Of a DNA stretch of 64,000 bases, positions 23,028 through 33,892 are shown in pieces. The number at the start of each line of letters is the position of its first letter. Within the stretch, counting starts at the first letter, position 1. The notes beneath the pieces are model-generated. The model had not been told where the DNA came from. It did not search any database and saw only the letters and a program-made list of their open reading frames with translations. The translations under genes and the position numbers were made by a program. This DNA is from Antilocapra americana (taxonomy: Eukaryota > Chordata > Mammalia > Artiodactyla > Antilocapridae): contig ML664161.1 of assembly GCA_007570785.1 (NCBI GenBank), positions 7,531,035 to 7,595,034 of the forward strand. The letters are read 5' to 3'.

Positions 23028-23256
23028 TGTGGTGTGTTTAGTCACTCAGATGTGTCCAACTCTTTGTGACCCTTTGGACTGTAGCCCACCAGGCTCCTCT
23101 GTCCATGGGATTTTTCAGTCAAGAATACTGGAGTGGGTTGCCATTTCCTCCTCCAGGGGATCTTCCCAACCCAGGGATCAAACCTGAGTCTCCTGCGTCT
23201 CCTGCATTGCAGGCAGATTCTTTACCTGCTGAGCCATCAGGCAAGCCATCAGGGAA
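23028..23256 (-). repeat. Bov-tA SINE (antisense) with small internal duplications
   Basis: A standard antisense Bov-tA in which 'gtctcctgc' is repeated in tandem near 23190 and 'gccatcagg' near 23233-23250. Confidence 0.92.
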
Positions 23257-24144
23257 GAGGTTCGTGGAGCAGCTGAATATTTCCCAGGAGGGCTTGGAAG
23301 CCCTGAGAGAGAATCCAATCAGGAGAAGTTTTGGACCAGCAAGGACACTCTAGCATCAGTCTTGTCAACAAACTCCGTTGGAGGTCAGATGGGAATGAGG
23401 GCGGCTTAGCAAGGACGATGTCCCTGATGAAGACTATGGGGACTCCATGCCTTCTTTGACCTGCTCCTAATCCAATGCCACCATGAGAGCTTCCTGGAAT
23501 TTACCTAAAGTGTTAAAGAGGTGGGGTCCTAAATTAGCAGAGCCTGGGACCACCACACACAGGGCACATCTTGTTTATTGCAGAGAGACACCCCAGGGAG
23601 CAGGTAGAGATCAAAACTGGTTTGTACTTTGCCATCACACCACATGTGCTGGTGAGGTACTGCACTGGTCTGGAGGGGTACTATTTTGTATTCGCACAAT
23701 GATGTCATGGGACATTGGCAGCTTGACTGAGGCAACTTGATTTGTAGAGATCTCTCTGAATTGACTGAAAAGTTTTCATCACAAGCAGATAGAGGCTCTA
23801 AGTAGGAATTAATCTGTGGTACATAAAAATAAAAGTATCTCTCTTGCACATCTGAATCTGTGGTCTGATGTTTGTAACTATGTAAGAAACCAGTGGCCCC
23901 CAAAATCACCTCTATTTGCATCATGGTTAATATTTTGGTATATTTTCTTTCAGTTGTTTTTCTCTGTGTAGTTTTTACATCGTTAATAAACAAGATATAC
24001 GCTCTTTGGTGTCATGCATTTTCTACTTGTGTCACAGGGAAAATCATAGACAATGGATCTCAGTCTTGTCTGGATTTTTGAATGTCTGAGGTGAATACAC
24101 AATGCCTGAGAGTCTGCATTTCTCACAAACTCACATGTGGTTCA
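23257..24144. other. Unassigned; possible ancient LINE near 23890-24000
   Basis: 'tggttaatattttggtatat' followed by 'tttctttcagttgtttttct' resembles an old L1M-type 3' region. The remainder is unassigned, including the motif-free 154-codon minus frame at 23529-23993. Confidence 0.4.
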
Positions 24145-24258
24145 TACACATCAGTGTTCTTGCCTAGAGAATCTCATGGACACATAGATAGAGGAGTTTG
24201 GTGGGCTACAGTCCATGGGGTCACAAAGAGTCAGAAATGACTGAAGCAATTTTGCACA
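24145..24258 (+). repeat. 5'-truncated Bov-A SINE with exact 13-bp TSD
   Basis: Only the Bov-A part is present ('gtgttcttgcctagagaatc' to 'gactgaagcaattttgca'). The TSD 'cacatgtggttca' is exact at 24132-24144 and 24259-24271. Confidence 0.93.
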
Positions 24259-24524
24259 CACATGTGGTTCAGGCTTAGAGGTCAGTAAAATGAAGAAGGA
24301 AAATCATTTATATCAATAGCTTAAGCATTTTTGCAAGCTATTAAAAACTATTTTTAACTATTATGTTCAATATTTACATTATTTCATAGGATGAATAGTC
24401 CAGCCATATTTTTCCCTTAACCTTTTCCTTAATGTTTGTCAGTTTAATTGTTTTAAATTTTGTTACTATAATCAGTTCAGTTGATTGCATATGTCTTTAT
24501 CCCCAACTTTTAAATGTGCAACTA

Positions 24525-24730
24525 GGGGATTCCTCGGCAGTCCAGTGGTTAAGACTTCACCTTACTTACAATGCAGGGGAGGCGGGTTTGATCTCTGTTT
24601 GGGGAGCTCAGATCCCACAGGCCTCATGGCCAAAAAAAACCAAAACATAAAACGGAAGTAATATTGTAACAAATTCAATAAAGACTCTAAAAATGATCCA
24701 CATCAATAAAAAAAATCTTTTAAAAAAAAT
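24525..24730 (+). repeat. tRNA-Glu CHR-type SINE with 13-bp TSD
   Basis: Head 'ggggattcctcggcagtcca', then 'caggcctcatggccaaaaaa', then the 'caattcaataaagactct'-like body and an A-rich tail. TSD 'aaatgtgcaacta' at 24512-24524 and 'aaatgagcaacta' at 24731-24743, one mismatch. Confidence 0.9.
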
Positions 24731-24743
24731 AAATGAGCAACTA

Positions 24744-25440
24744 ATAGAGGAAAAAATGAAGGTAAAAGTGAGCCCATCCAAAGCACACATTTCCCTTCTG
24801 GCATGGCGAGTGTGACCATGTGTCCTCAGGCAAGTGGAGCTATGGATTTTTGCCTCCCTTTACTCTGCTGTAAAATGGGCTTTTTCTTCTCACACTCTTA
24901 GAATAAAAGGAGTTCATAAAGTGATCTGCGACTCAGTACTTCCTTCTGTGGAGCCTCTGTGTCGTGAGATATTCATCACAGCTCAGGGACAATGACCCTG
25001 TGTGCCAGCTGCAGCCCCCGGAATCACCCTACCCCGAATCCTACCAGGGACAGGATCACTGGTGCCATACTAATGAGCAAACACTGCGATTTGGCCCAAC
25101 CTTGGCTGTTTGGATTTCAGTGCCAAGGTAGGAGGTCTGAAAAACATGAAAAGAAACAGCTGAATTCCAAGACACTCCTTCAGATAAAGTTTCCTTTAAA
25201 ACATTTGTACCATTCTTCATCAATATTTATAAAGTGATGACTAGATACAGCTACATTCCTCTTGGGCCATGTCTAGAACACACCCATAATACCTGACCAA
25301 AATACAATTGTTTGTTGGGAGCAAGCGGACATTTTTAGAGGCAAGCTTCTTTGAAAATGAGGAACCAGGTCAGCCCCACACAGCCAAAGACAAAATCAAT
25401 ATCAGTTACATGAGCACAAAAAGATGAATGCAATTTTTTT
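24744..25440. other. Mostly unassigned
   Basis: 'ttactctgctgtaaaatggg' near 24860 may be a MIR core relic. No exon or other repeat seen. Confidence 0.4.
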
Positions 25441-25590
25441 AATGGCAACGGCCTTGTAGAGAAACCATAGAATTTAGGGTCTGGGTTTGAGTCCCAGGTT
25501 GGCCTCTTGCTAGCAGAGACTGAGATCAAGTTAATTAACCATGTGGAGGTCCAGTTCCTCCCTCAGGAGGCACTACACAAGTGATTATAA
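25441..25590 (+). repeat. MIR fragment
   Basis: 'gggtctgggtttgagtccca' followed by 'gatcaagttaattaaccatg' follows the MIR tRNA and core order. Diverged. Confidence 0.5.
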
Positions 25591-25799
25591 ATGCAGAGAA
25601 AAATACTTCTCTAGAAGGAGTTGATTTCTCTGGCCTTACAGGCAGGCAAGACCTTAGTAAGTACTTGCCAATATGTTGAAGATTGAGGCCCCTAAGGGTT
25701 TCATCCCATAGTCTTAGGCTAATCTTTGAGAGACACCAGAAAGCTTTTAAGTAAGTCCCTCAGTCTATGCCACGTGGTGCTTGGAATTTCCAAACGATT

Positions 25800-25972
25800 C
25801 ATCTTTTGGGTTAGGATTCTCATCCCTTGCTTACACTAGAATTACCTGGGAAGAATTTTTTAAATGCCAACGTCCAGGCCCCGCCCTCAGCCAACTAAGG
25901 CCATGCTCTGGTATTGTTTACAGAGCTTCCAGATGATTCTATTGTACAGCCTGAGCTCAGAACTGCTGAGTG
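25800..25972. repeat. MER5A-like hAT-Charlie MITE
   Basis: 'agaattacctgggaagaatt', 'cgtccaggccccgccctcag' and 'cagatgattctattgtacag' match the body of MER5A. The terminal inverted repeats are worn. Confidence 0.7.
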
Positions 25973-26244
25973 ACAGTCTTAGACATCTATTGAAAATCCA
26001 GGGCAGGTAAAACTAGGTCATTTTCCTTCCAATGACAGTTTCAAGAAATTTGTCACATTAGCTCATCAGTCCCTCCATAGTGCATACACACACACATAGC
26101 TAGTCAGTCCCTCCACAGTGCAGTGTGGGAAGGGACATAAACAGGTGGCTCAGGATATCCAGATGATGTACAACTTAGAGGCCCTGCACCTCTACAAAGA
26201 GGCAATGTGAGAATGAACTTGTTCAACCTCAACATCATCAATTA

Positions 26245-26315
26245 CCTTTCACTGAGTCCCTGCTAGGTGCCAAGTACCTTATGCCAAGCATCTCACATTT
26301 TATTTTTATAGTATT
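26245..26315 (-). repeat. MIR 3' fragment (antisense)
   Basis: 'ccctgctaggtgccaagtac' is the reversed MIR 3' block. Confidence 0.55.
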
Positions 26316-26364
26316 TGTGTGGAGGCTGCAGACAGGGGTGGGAGTAGTGGGTATAGAGTAGTAA

Positions 26365-26690
26365 GATGGTGCAACTTTTCTGGAAAACAACTTTGCAATA
26401 AGGGTCAGCCACCCTCAACATGTTCACGTTCTTTAGCCAAAGAATTCCACTTCAAGGTGACTATCCCACAGAAAGGGTTACAAATGCAGGTGGTGCTTTG
26501 TTCACAAAGATGTTCATTGCAGCAGAGTTGATGTTAGTAAGAAACGGAATAACTTGAATCCCTAACAAATGGATAGTGATTGCATACATGTTGCTACATT
26601 ACACAGTGGAGTATAATGCAACCATCAGCCATGGAGAATTTTATGACAAGGAAAATTTTATATTATAAAATATTCCTTATAACAAAGTAA
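26365..26690 (+). mobile_element. L1M LINE ORF2/3' fragment
   Basis: 'aaagaattccacttcaaggt', 'gatgttcattgcagcagag' and 'agtataatgcaaccatcag' are diverged forms of the conserved end of L1 ORF2. No frame survives. Confidence 0.65.
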
Positions 26691-26767
26691 GATTTAAAAT
26701 AGTATCTATGGCATGATCCAAAGTTCCAAGAATGGCAAATAGGTGTACAATTTGTTATATTACAAAG

Positions 26768-26788
26768 TTGGTTGCAATTGGCAACCAA
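26768..26788. promoter_or_regulatory. Palindrome resembling an RFX X-box
   Basis: Arms 'ttggttgc' and 'gcaaccaa' flank 'aattg'. RFX sites pair GTTGCC-like and GGCAAC-like half-sites with short spacers, and this has that shape. Binding is not shown by sequence alone. Confidence 0.25.
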
Positions 26789-26964
26789 TTCCTTCAGAGA
26801 GCAAGCATCAAGTGGTTAAAAACTCTGTTACCAAGTTAGACTCTTAACAGCAAACACTTTGACTGAGCACATCACGCTGCTGGGGAGTCATCCCTGTTTC
26901 GTCGCATGTGCTCAGGCGGTGTGCAATCCCCCTCTCCAAACAAAGCCCAGCTAATGTAAACAGA

Positions 26965-26980
26965 GGAAACGGAAAACGAA
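26965..26980. promoter_or_regulatory. IRF/ISRE-like GAAA repeat
   Basis: 'ggaaacggaaaacgaa' has GAAA-type half-sites at near-ISRE spacing. Such 16-mers occur by chance, so this is a weak call. Confidence 0.25.
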
Positions 26981-27570
26981 GGACAACTGATTTAGAATAC
27001 AACCCAAATATTTGCTTTACAAGTTTTCCTCACTACTAGAATCAAATTCTCTGCGGGTGTGAAAACAAGAGGAACTGAGAAAGAAGGGAAAATTTTGCAG
27101 AGGAGAAAACAAAGGAAATGGAGAAATGTGGGGGAAAGCAAACAATTGCATCTCAGCTTGCCTTTGGAATTTCCCAGTCCCCATGCAAAATCTGTTTATT
27201 CTTCATACAGCCAGGTGTGCTTCGAGGACATGGCCACTCTCTGACATTTTGCATTTCTTCCGGGAATGGCCTGAGCAAAACTGATTCCTCTACAGTTTTC
27301 AGGGTCACGTCTTTCTGTTACAACTTCTTTGTCCACCTGAGTCCCAAAACCTAGGTGCCCTCAGCCTTTCTGCCCGCCTAGTTTAGGACAAGACTCCAGT
27401 CCGAGGTGTGGCAGTGCCAGGCTTTTCCAATTGGAGGCTGTTTTATTTATTTAAGAAAAAAAAGAGAGGGGGGAGTGGTGAGGAAGTTCCTGAGTAGTTG
27501 TGCTCTCTAGCTGAGAACACTTAGCATGACCAAGGCTACTATAAATTCAAACTGACTTTTAATGAAGTTG

Positions 27571-27805
27571 ATTTTTTTTTTTTCAGATTTTTATCTCTTG
27601 GGTTGTGCTATGCGCGGGCTTGTCTTGTTGCAGAGCATGGGCTCTAGGCTCACGGGCTTTAGTAAATGTGGTGCACAGGCTCAGTAGTTGTGGCATACAG
27701 GTTTAGCTGCTCTGCAGCACATGGAACTCTCCCAGACCAGGGAGCAAACCCATGTCGCCTGCATTGGCAGTCAGATTCTTATCCACTGCACCACCAGGGA
27801 AATCC
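27571..27805 (-). repeat. CHR-type SINE (antisense)
   Basis: A poly-T start, then 'gcgggcttgtcttgttgcag', and the tRNA end 'accaccagggaaatcc'. The TSD 'tgaagttg' occurs at 27563-27570 and 27806-27813. Confidence 0.88.
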
Positions 27806-27924
27806 TGAAGTTGCATTTTGAAGAGTATAACAGTGTCCATATACTTCTGAGAAATGGAATGTGTCCATTTCATGCTCCTCTTAGCAAGCTCCCAGATAAC
27901 AACCCTCACCACCAAACGGAGCAG

Positions 27925-28275
27925 GATATTAACATCTATTGAATCTGTGCTAAGTTCCAGGCACTGTGCTGCGAAATAGTCACTCTTCCTACCTGCATTT
28001 CTGAGAGCTTCCTCGGTGGCTCAGTGGCAATCCACCTGCCAATGCAGGAGACACAGATTCAGTCCCAATGGCAACCCACTCCAGTATTCTTGACTGGAAA
28101 ATTCTGTGGACAGAGGAGCCTGTCGGGTTGCAGTTCACAGGGTCGAGGAGAGTCAGACATGGCTAAGCATGCACGCCCGTAGCATCTGCATTTTACAGAT
28201 GGGAAAACTGAGGGTTTAGAGATGGAACTAGTCAATGCTGGAACTGGGGCTGTGTGTTTCCAGAGTCCTTTCACC
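27925..28275 (-). repeat. MIR SINE (antisense), split by a Bov-tA
   Basis: The left part has 'gttccaggcactgtgctgcg'. After the Bov-tA, 'ctgcattttacagatgggaa' and 'tgctggaactggggctgtg' continue it. Confidence 0.75.
28001..28185 (+). repeat. Bov-tA SINE, internally deleted, in a MIR
   Basis: The head 'cttcctcggtggctcagtgg' lacks part of the tRNA region, and 'cagtcccaatggcaaccc' shows a missing middle. The TSD 'ctgcattt' is exact at 27993-28000 and 28186-28193. Confidence 0.9.
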
Positions 28276-29230
28276 TGCAACCTACATGGATTGTCTCATG
28301 TTTCACCCTTCTGGGTAAAATGACCTTTATATTAAAGGGGCATTTAGGCACCTAGCAGAACTATTTTGTATATATAATAGCCCAGGTTGGGGCACCTGTC
28401 TTCTGGGTTGGGTCATTTTCAGCATCCTGGGCTGCTGATTCAGGCAATTTTATAATATTATGATACATCATATAATAATGATGTATATGATAATGGTATA
28501 ATAAAGAATATAATGATGACATATCATAAAAATAGGCTACTTCTTTCAGTTCTAAAGATAAACTTTAATGAGTGCAGCAAAACTGAAGCCTCAAAAATAT
28601 AGAAATTTGATCTTGTGTCAGGTTGCTGTGCACTGGAATGTAAAATTACTTTCTGAGTGTTTCAGAGCCAGGCAGATGATATTTTTAGTCTAAAAGCTAA
28701 CCAGTTAAATCAAATCAGGCTTTGAAGTTCTTTCTGAATACCACTGTTCTTTAAAATTTTCTTGTAATCCAGATGTTTAACTCCCTGTCCAAGACTCTTT
28801 GATTGGGGCAAATCCACCTGAGAACATATCAAAATGGAGCGTCCTATGAGATTTTCCTCTTTCCTCATTGCATTCTGGTTCCCATTAAGTCTAAGCCATC
28901 CCAGTGACTTGTCTCTTAGTATAGCGGCCCTCCTGTTTCAAGGCAGATCATATGAACATTTAAATTAGTTATAACAGTTTATAAAAATTGCATAAAGGAT
29001 CCAACTCTCTTCTCCAATGTAAAGAAGCACCACTATTCCACAGTGTTTGGGATTACCTTTGCTTTTAATGGCCAAACAAAATAACATTTTAAGAAATCCA
29101 TGTGCTCCAACACATATTCTGGGAGAACACACTATCCTGGTGCTTGCCTGTCCCCTCTCACTCCAAACCTCTATTCCTGGTCTCATTTCCATGTCCTCAG
29201 CCTGCATCATTACTAGTCATCTCAGCTTGC
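28276..29230. other. Unassigned stretch with an AT-rich patch
   Basis: 28440-28530 is low-complexity TA/ATG repeats ('atacatcatataataatgat'). The frames 28965-29210 minus and 29047-29343 plus overlap, and the latter runs into a SINE. Confidence 0.45.
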
Positions 29231-29437
29231 TTTTTTTAAGATTTTTTTTAAATTGTAGACTTTTTTTTGTCTTTATTGAATTTGTTATAATATTGTTTCT
29301 GCTTTATGTTTTGTTTTGTTTGTTTGTTTGTTTTTTGCTGTGAAGCATGTAGGATTTTAGCTCTTCATCCAGAGAGTAAACCCATACCCCTTGCATTGGA
29401 AGGCAAAGTCTTAGCCACTGGACCACCTGGGAAGTCC
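29231..29437 (-). repeat. CHR-type SINE (antisense)
   Basis: A T-rich start and 'tgtctttattgaatttgtta', a (GTTT)n patch at 29309-29336, and the tRNA part 'ccactggaccacctgggaag'. The flanks 'ctcagcttgc' (29221-29230) and 'ctcagctgct' (29438-29447) are a probable TSD. Confidence 0.88.
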
Positions 29438-29752
29438 CTCAGCTGCTGTCATTTTTGTGATCACTTTGACCCCAGTGTAGACATACTTCCTCATTCTCCA
29501 AGGCAATGCTGTCTTATGTAATAGATTTCTCTGAATGTTTGCAGGTAACAAAGAAGAATCACAGTGAAAGTCAAGAAACAATTCAGAATTAGATATGCAA
29601 CATCAGTGATTTTAATTTCCTTGGAATTCTGATATGCTTTCCCAGCTTGCTGTCTTGCCACCAGTTCTAACAAGAATTGGATGAGAAGGTGTGTCAGAAT
29701 AAAGCCACCATTACTACTGCAAGGCCAATTCTGTGTCCAAAGTCAATCCCAG

Positions 29753-30477
29753 GAGAGTGAAAAGGCTAACTTAAAACTCGACATTCAAAAAACTAAGATC
29801 ATGGTATCGGATCCAATCAGATCTACTGGAAACTCTATCTATTTCATCGCAAATAGATGGGGAAAAAGTGGAAACAGTGACAGATTTTGTTTTCTTGGGC
29901 TCCAAAATCACTGCAGACAGTGATTACAGCCAAGAAATCAAAAGATGCTTGCTTCTTGAAAGAAAAGCTATGGCAAACCTAGACAGCATATTAAAAAACA
30001 GAGACATCACTTTGCCACAACAGGTTCTTACAGTCAAAGCTATGGTTTTTCTAGTAGTCATGTATGGATATGAAAATTGGTCCTTAAAGAAGGCTGAGCA
30101 CTGAAGAATTGATGCTTTTGAATTGTGGTTCTGGAGAAGATGTTCGAGAGTCCCTTGGATAGCAACAAATTCAAATCAGTCAGTCCTAAAGGAAATCAAC
30201 TCTGAATTTTCATTGGAAGGACCGATGCTGAAGCTGAAGCTCCAATACTTAGGCCACCTGATGCAAAGAGCCTACTCATTGGAAAAGACCCTGATGCTGG
30301 GAAAGATTGAAAGCAAAAGGAGAAGAGGGCAGCAGAGGAGGAGATGTTTAGATAGCATCACCAACTCAATGGACATGAGTCTAAGCAAACCCCAAGAGAT
30401 AGTAAAGGACAAGAAAGCCTGGCATGCGGCAGTTCATGCAGTTGCAAAAAGTCAGACGCAAATTAGTAATTGAACAA
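29753..30477 (+). mobile_element. BovB LINE 3' part with exact 9-bp TSD
   Basis: Starts inside the RT coding region ('gagagtgaaaaggctaactt') and runs to the 3' end ('gtaattgaacaa'). The TSD 'caatcccag' is exact at 29744-29752 and 30478-30486. Small frames at 29868-30104 and 30123-30473 are the C-terminal BovB segment ('QYLGHLMQRAYSLEKTLMLG') broken by a stop. Confidence 0.93.
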
Positions 30478-30486
30478 CAATCCCAG

Positions 30487-30715
30487 AACCCATGGGGCTG
30501 AGACACACGTGATATTACACTCAAAGAAACAGTTCAGGAGCAAAAAGACACTTCAATCTCTAATTGTATCTGTTCACAGATATGAAAGGCATTTCGTTTA
30601 TAACCCACTGCACCTTTCTCCTCTCTTTCTTCTTTTACTCTTGTGGTTATTCCAGAGCCTCTCAGACTCCAAAATTCCTTACTCCCAATTCTCCTTTATG
30701 ACTCTTCCCAACAGC
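30487..30715. other. Unassigned spacer
   Basis: Pyrimidine-rich ('ctcctctctttcttctttta'), nothing recognised. Confidence 0.4.
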
Positions 30716-30729
30716 TAAAATGGACTTTT

Positions 30730-31481
30730 ATTTTTTAATTAATTAATTAATTTTAATTGGAGGCTAATTACTTTACAATATTGTAGTTGTTTATGCATTG
30801 ACATGAATCAGCCTTGGGTGTACATGTGTTCCCCGTCCTGAACCACCCCCAACCTCCCTCCCCATCCTATCCCTCAGGGTCATCCTAGAGCACCAGCCCT
30901 GAGCACCCTGTCTCATGCATCAAACCTGGACTGACAATCTGTTTCACATATGATAATATGCATGTTTCAATGCTATTCTCCCAAATCACCCCACCCTCAC
31001 CTTGTCTATTTTGCTGTCTCGTATATAGGGTCACCGTTACCGTCTTTCTAAATTCCATATATATGCGTTAGTATACTGTATTGTTGTTTTTCCTTCTGGC
31101 TTACTTCACTCTGGATAATGGGCTCCAGTTCCGTCCACCTGAGTAGAACTGATTCAAATGTATTCTTTTTAATGCTGAGTAATATTCCATTGTGTATATG
31201 TACCACAGCTTTCTTATCCATTCGTCTGCTGATGGACATCTAGGTTGCTTCCATGTCCTGCCTATTGTAAACAGTGCTGTGATGAACATTGGGGTACACA
31301 TGTCTCTTTCAGTTCTGGTTTCCTTGGTGTGTATGCCCAGCAGTGGGATTGCTGGGTCATATGGCAGTTCTATTTCCAGTTTTTTAAGGAATCTCCACAC
31401 TGTTCTCCATAGTGGCTGTACTAGTTTGCATTCCCACCATCAGTGTAAGAGGGTTCCCTTTACTCCACACCCTCTCGAGCA
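30730..31481 (-). mobile_element. Ruminant L1 3' end (antisense) with exact 14-bp TSD
   Basis: The plus strand opens with an (AATT)n/T-rich tail and 'taattggaggctaattactt', runs back through the L1 3'UTR into the end of ORF2 (minus frame 31101-31400, '[23 protein letters not shown]'), and stops at 'ccacaccctctcgagca'. The TSD 'taaaatggactttt' is exact at 30716-30729 and 31482-31495. A short internal deletion lies near 31000. Confidence 0.95.
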
Positions 31482-31761
31482 TAAAATGGACTTTTGCTAT
31501 ATCTCCTTTTCTTTTAACATTTTATTGAGTATGTCAGTTTAGCTTCTCAGGCTCCCTTTGGTGCATGTGTGTGTAGGCTCTAGTATTCAATGCTATAGAA
31601 TAAAAATCTGGGAGTTGACCATCAAGCAAGAACCTTTCCCCTCCATCCTGTCCCTATTATGGATTAATATTTTTCTCTGCTGTACTCCAATAGACAGACC
31701 CCTAGAGAAGCTAAGAACATGGTAGTGACCTGTCTATCTAGCAGTGGAGGGAGCCAGTAGA

Positions 31762-31935
31762 GCAGTGGTTCTCAAAGTGTGGTATTAGCAATGCCTGGGA
31801 ACTTGTTAGACGTGCCATCCCTCAGATTCCACTCCAAACCTACTGAGCCACACAATCTGGGTGGAACCCAGCACTCCATGTTTCAATGAGCCTTCCAGAT
31901 GATTGTGAAGCGATGAAAGTTTGAGTAGCAAACAT
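31762..31935. repeat. MER5A-like MITE
   Basis: The terminal 'agcagtggttctcaaagtgt' is mirrored by 'gaaagtttgagtag', and the body has 'tgcctgggaacttgttaga'. A non-autonomous hAT relic. Confidence 0.82.
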
Positions 31936-32607
31936 TTTTTTCCCCCTAGTCGGGACTTTCCCGGGCCAAAGGAATCCATTAAACTCAATCCCAGTTCCGT
32001 CCTACCTCTTTTCAGTTTCATGACCTCAGTCACCAAACTTGCCTAAGCATGTGACGAGACCACACTGAACTTGCTGCTGCAGAGTCTCAGGGCTTCTCAT
32101 GTCAAAGGCTGGCCCTCCCACGACTATCCCCATGGGTCCCACACATGAGGTCTCAGTGCGCCTTCTTTCTTCTCTTTGGGGTCCTGCCATCATCTTTTCT
32201 GGACCTTGGGGAGTTTTGCATCCCAAGTTTGAGGACCATTTTAATAATAATAGTGATAGTGGCATTGAAATCCTTTGTGGATTTCAACGTGATATGATAG
32301 TGACATTGAAATGACAGCCGCAGAATCTACATGGTCAGCTGGTTCTTGGCTACTAATGGAATCAAATGAACTTGCCCAGAGCAGGTACACTTTCTGAAAA
32401 TTAGTATCTGTGGGACTGGGATAAAGCACTTTGACCAAATGCAGTTCTGCTTGGTAAATGGCTCAGCCATACCTAAAACAGGGCCCTAGGAAGGAGTTAA
32501 AACAAGAAGTAGAAACCACTTTATTTCAACTTTAAATGGGTCTCTCTCAACTCATCACTTCTTAACCCCTCCTCTTCTCCAGTAAGCTCCTAATTACAAT
32601 GGGTCAG
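31936..32607. other. Unassigned stretch with a hairpin
   Basis: A perfect 9-bp-stem hairpin at 32265-32287 and a 43-bp spaced repeat of 'tgatagtg.cattgaaat' at about 32255 and 32298. No gene seen. Confidence 0.45.
32265..32287. other. Perfect hairpin, 9-bp stem, 5-base loop
   Basis: The stem 'ttgaaatcc' pairs with 'ggatttcaa' across 'tttgt'. There is no T-run after it and no host gene nearby. Confidence 0.7.
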
Positions 32608-32674
32608 AATTCCTTGTGACTCAAACTAAGAATTTGCCTGCAGTGCAGGAGACTAGGGTTCAATCCGTGGGTTG

Positions 32675-32813
32675 GGAGATTCATTCCCTATTGACTGAAA
32701 CTCCAAGACAAGAATAGCAGGACAATTAAGGGAGGAGGCTGGGCCATGCCCAGACCACATATTTCTCATTCCCCAAATCAGGAGACCTCCCCAGCCACAC
32801 ATGCGCAAGAAAA
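32675..32813 (+). repeat. Inverted copy of an LTR 5' end plus its flank
   Basis: This stretch matches, in opposite orientation, the right end of the LTR at 32888-33479 and 21 bp of its outer flank, to 33500. Shared blocks include 'gaatctcc' reversed, 'agcaggacaattaaggga' and 'cccagaccaca'. By eye roughly 85% of positions match over about 130 bp. Confidence 0.8.
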
Positions 32814-32887
32814 CCCACTCCAGTTTTCTTGCCTGGAGAATTCCATGGACAGAGGAGACTGGCAGGCTACAGTCCTTGGGATCACAG

Positions 32888-33479
32888 TGATCTCTGGTGG
32901 TGGCCTCAGCCTGTGAGCCTTGAAGCGAGGTTTGGATTTCCAGCCAGAGATTGAACTGGGTTGCTGCTGTGAAACCTAGCCACTAGACCAGTAGTCAGTG
33001 ACAAGGGCCCTGGTCCATCGGTTTTGCAGAAAACAGTTTTCACAAAGACAGAAAGTAGTGAAGCAAATTAAGTATTTCTGAAGAGGAAAGAATACAATAC
33101 ATGTGAAGAGACACACAGGCTGACTCAGAGGGAGAATCCCTGAGCTGTGCCCCCGTGGAAGTTTAAATCACTTATACGCTGCATTTCTTCTGGTTTTCCT
33201 TTGGCCAATCATTTTAATTTGCCTGGTTCTCAGTCCATATTTGGTATATCTCAGGATCCTGCCATGTGTGCACATGCATCTCTTAGCCAAGGTGGGTCCT
33301 ACCACAAAGGCAAATGGGTAGAGAACCCCTTGACATTGCTCCCACGTTGGCCTGCAAGGAGCTTTTCTGTGCGCGTGTGGTCAGGGAGGTCGCCTGACTT
33401 TAGGAATGAGAGATTTGTGGTCTGGGTACGGCCCAGCCGCCTCCCTTAATTGTCCTGCTATCTTCTTCTTGGAGTGTCA
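32888..33479 (-). mobile_element. Ruminant endogenous retrovirus LTR (antisense), solo
   Basis: On the minus strand it begins TG and ends CA, 592 bp. It has a 'gtataagtga' TATA-like box, a worn polyadenylation region near 'gaaatacttaatttgcttca', and the terminal 'actggtctagtggctagg' block typical of ruminant LTRs. No internal retroviral genes are present. The flanks ('tcacag' left, 'gtcaat' right) do not form a TSD, so this is not a clean insertion or simple recombination product. Frame 33147-33449 lies inside it and is non-coding. Confidence 0.75.
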
Positions 33480-33573
33480 GTCAATAGGGAATGAATCTCC
33501 AATTGCTTTACCCTGGGGGTGCCCATCTACCTCCTGCCTCAGCAAGAGTCAGACTCAACTTAGCGACTAAACC

Positions 33574-33892
33574 ACCACCCCCAGAGTCCTCAGTGGCCAT
33601 GGCTTTCATCAAGTCATTTAAAGCCTGCTCTAGGAGCTCTGTCACTGGGACCACTGCCTTAACACTTGGCCCATTAGTGCCCAAGCAGAAAGATTTTGTT
33701 GAAACAAGGGATTGTTTCTGGTTGTTAATTCTCTAGGTTCTGGACTTCTCAGAAGATGGCAGTTAACCGTGGTCAAAATGAGGCACATCCTTTGGACGCA
33801 GCCGTGAGCCAGAAACCACTGGTGGGGAGGAGGTGGGCTGTGGGGGCAGAGGGTGCAGCTTCTCACACTCCCCAGAAGAAACTTTTTGGCTA
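33574..33892. other. Unassigned stretch
   Basis: Opposed frames 33491-33736 and 33642-33866 overlap without motifs. No repeat recognised. Confidence 0.4.

Larger units (their letters stand above)
26691..27562. other. Repeat-poor stretch with two motif-like sites
   Basis: Nearly 900 bp without a recognised repeat. It holds an 8+8-bp palindrome at 26768-26788 and an IRF/ISRE-like double GAAA site at 26965-26980. Overlapping plus frames (27059-27244, 27118-27354) have no motif. A regulatory role is only a guess. Confidence 0.35.
32608..33573 (+). repeat. Bov-tA SINE broken into three parts
   Basis: The tRNA part (about 32608-32681), the central Bov-A part (32812-32886) and the Bov-A end (about 33541-33573, 'gagtcagactcaacttagcg') appear in the correct order. 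They are separated by an LTR 5'-end fold-back copy and by a long antisense LTR. Confidence 0.8.

Noticed and set aside
33147..33449. 100-codon plus ORF as a coding exon
   Set aside because: Lies wholly inside the antisense LTR; LTRs of this type are non-coding.
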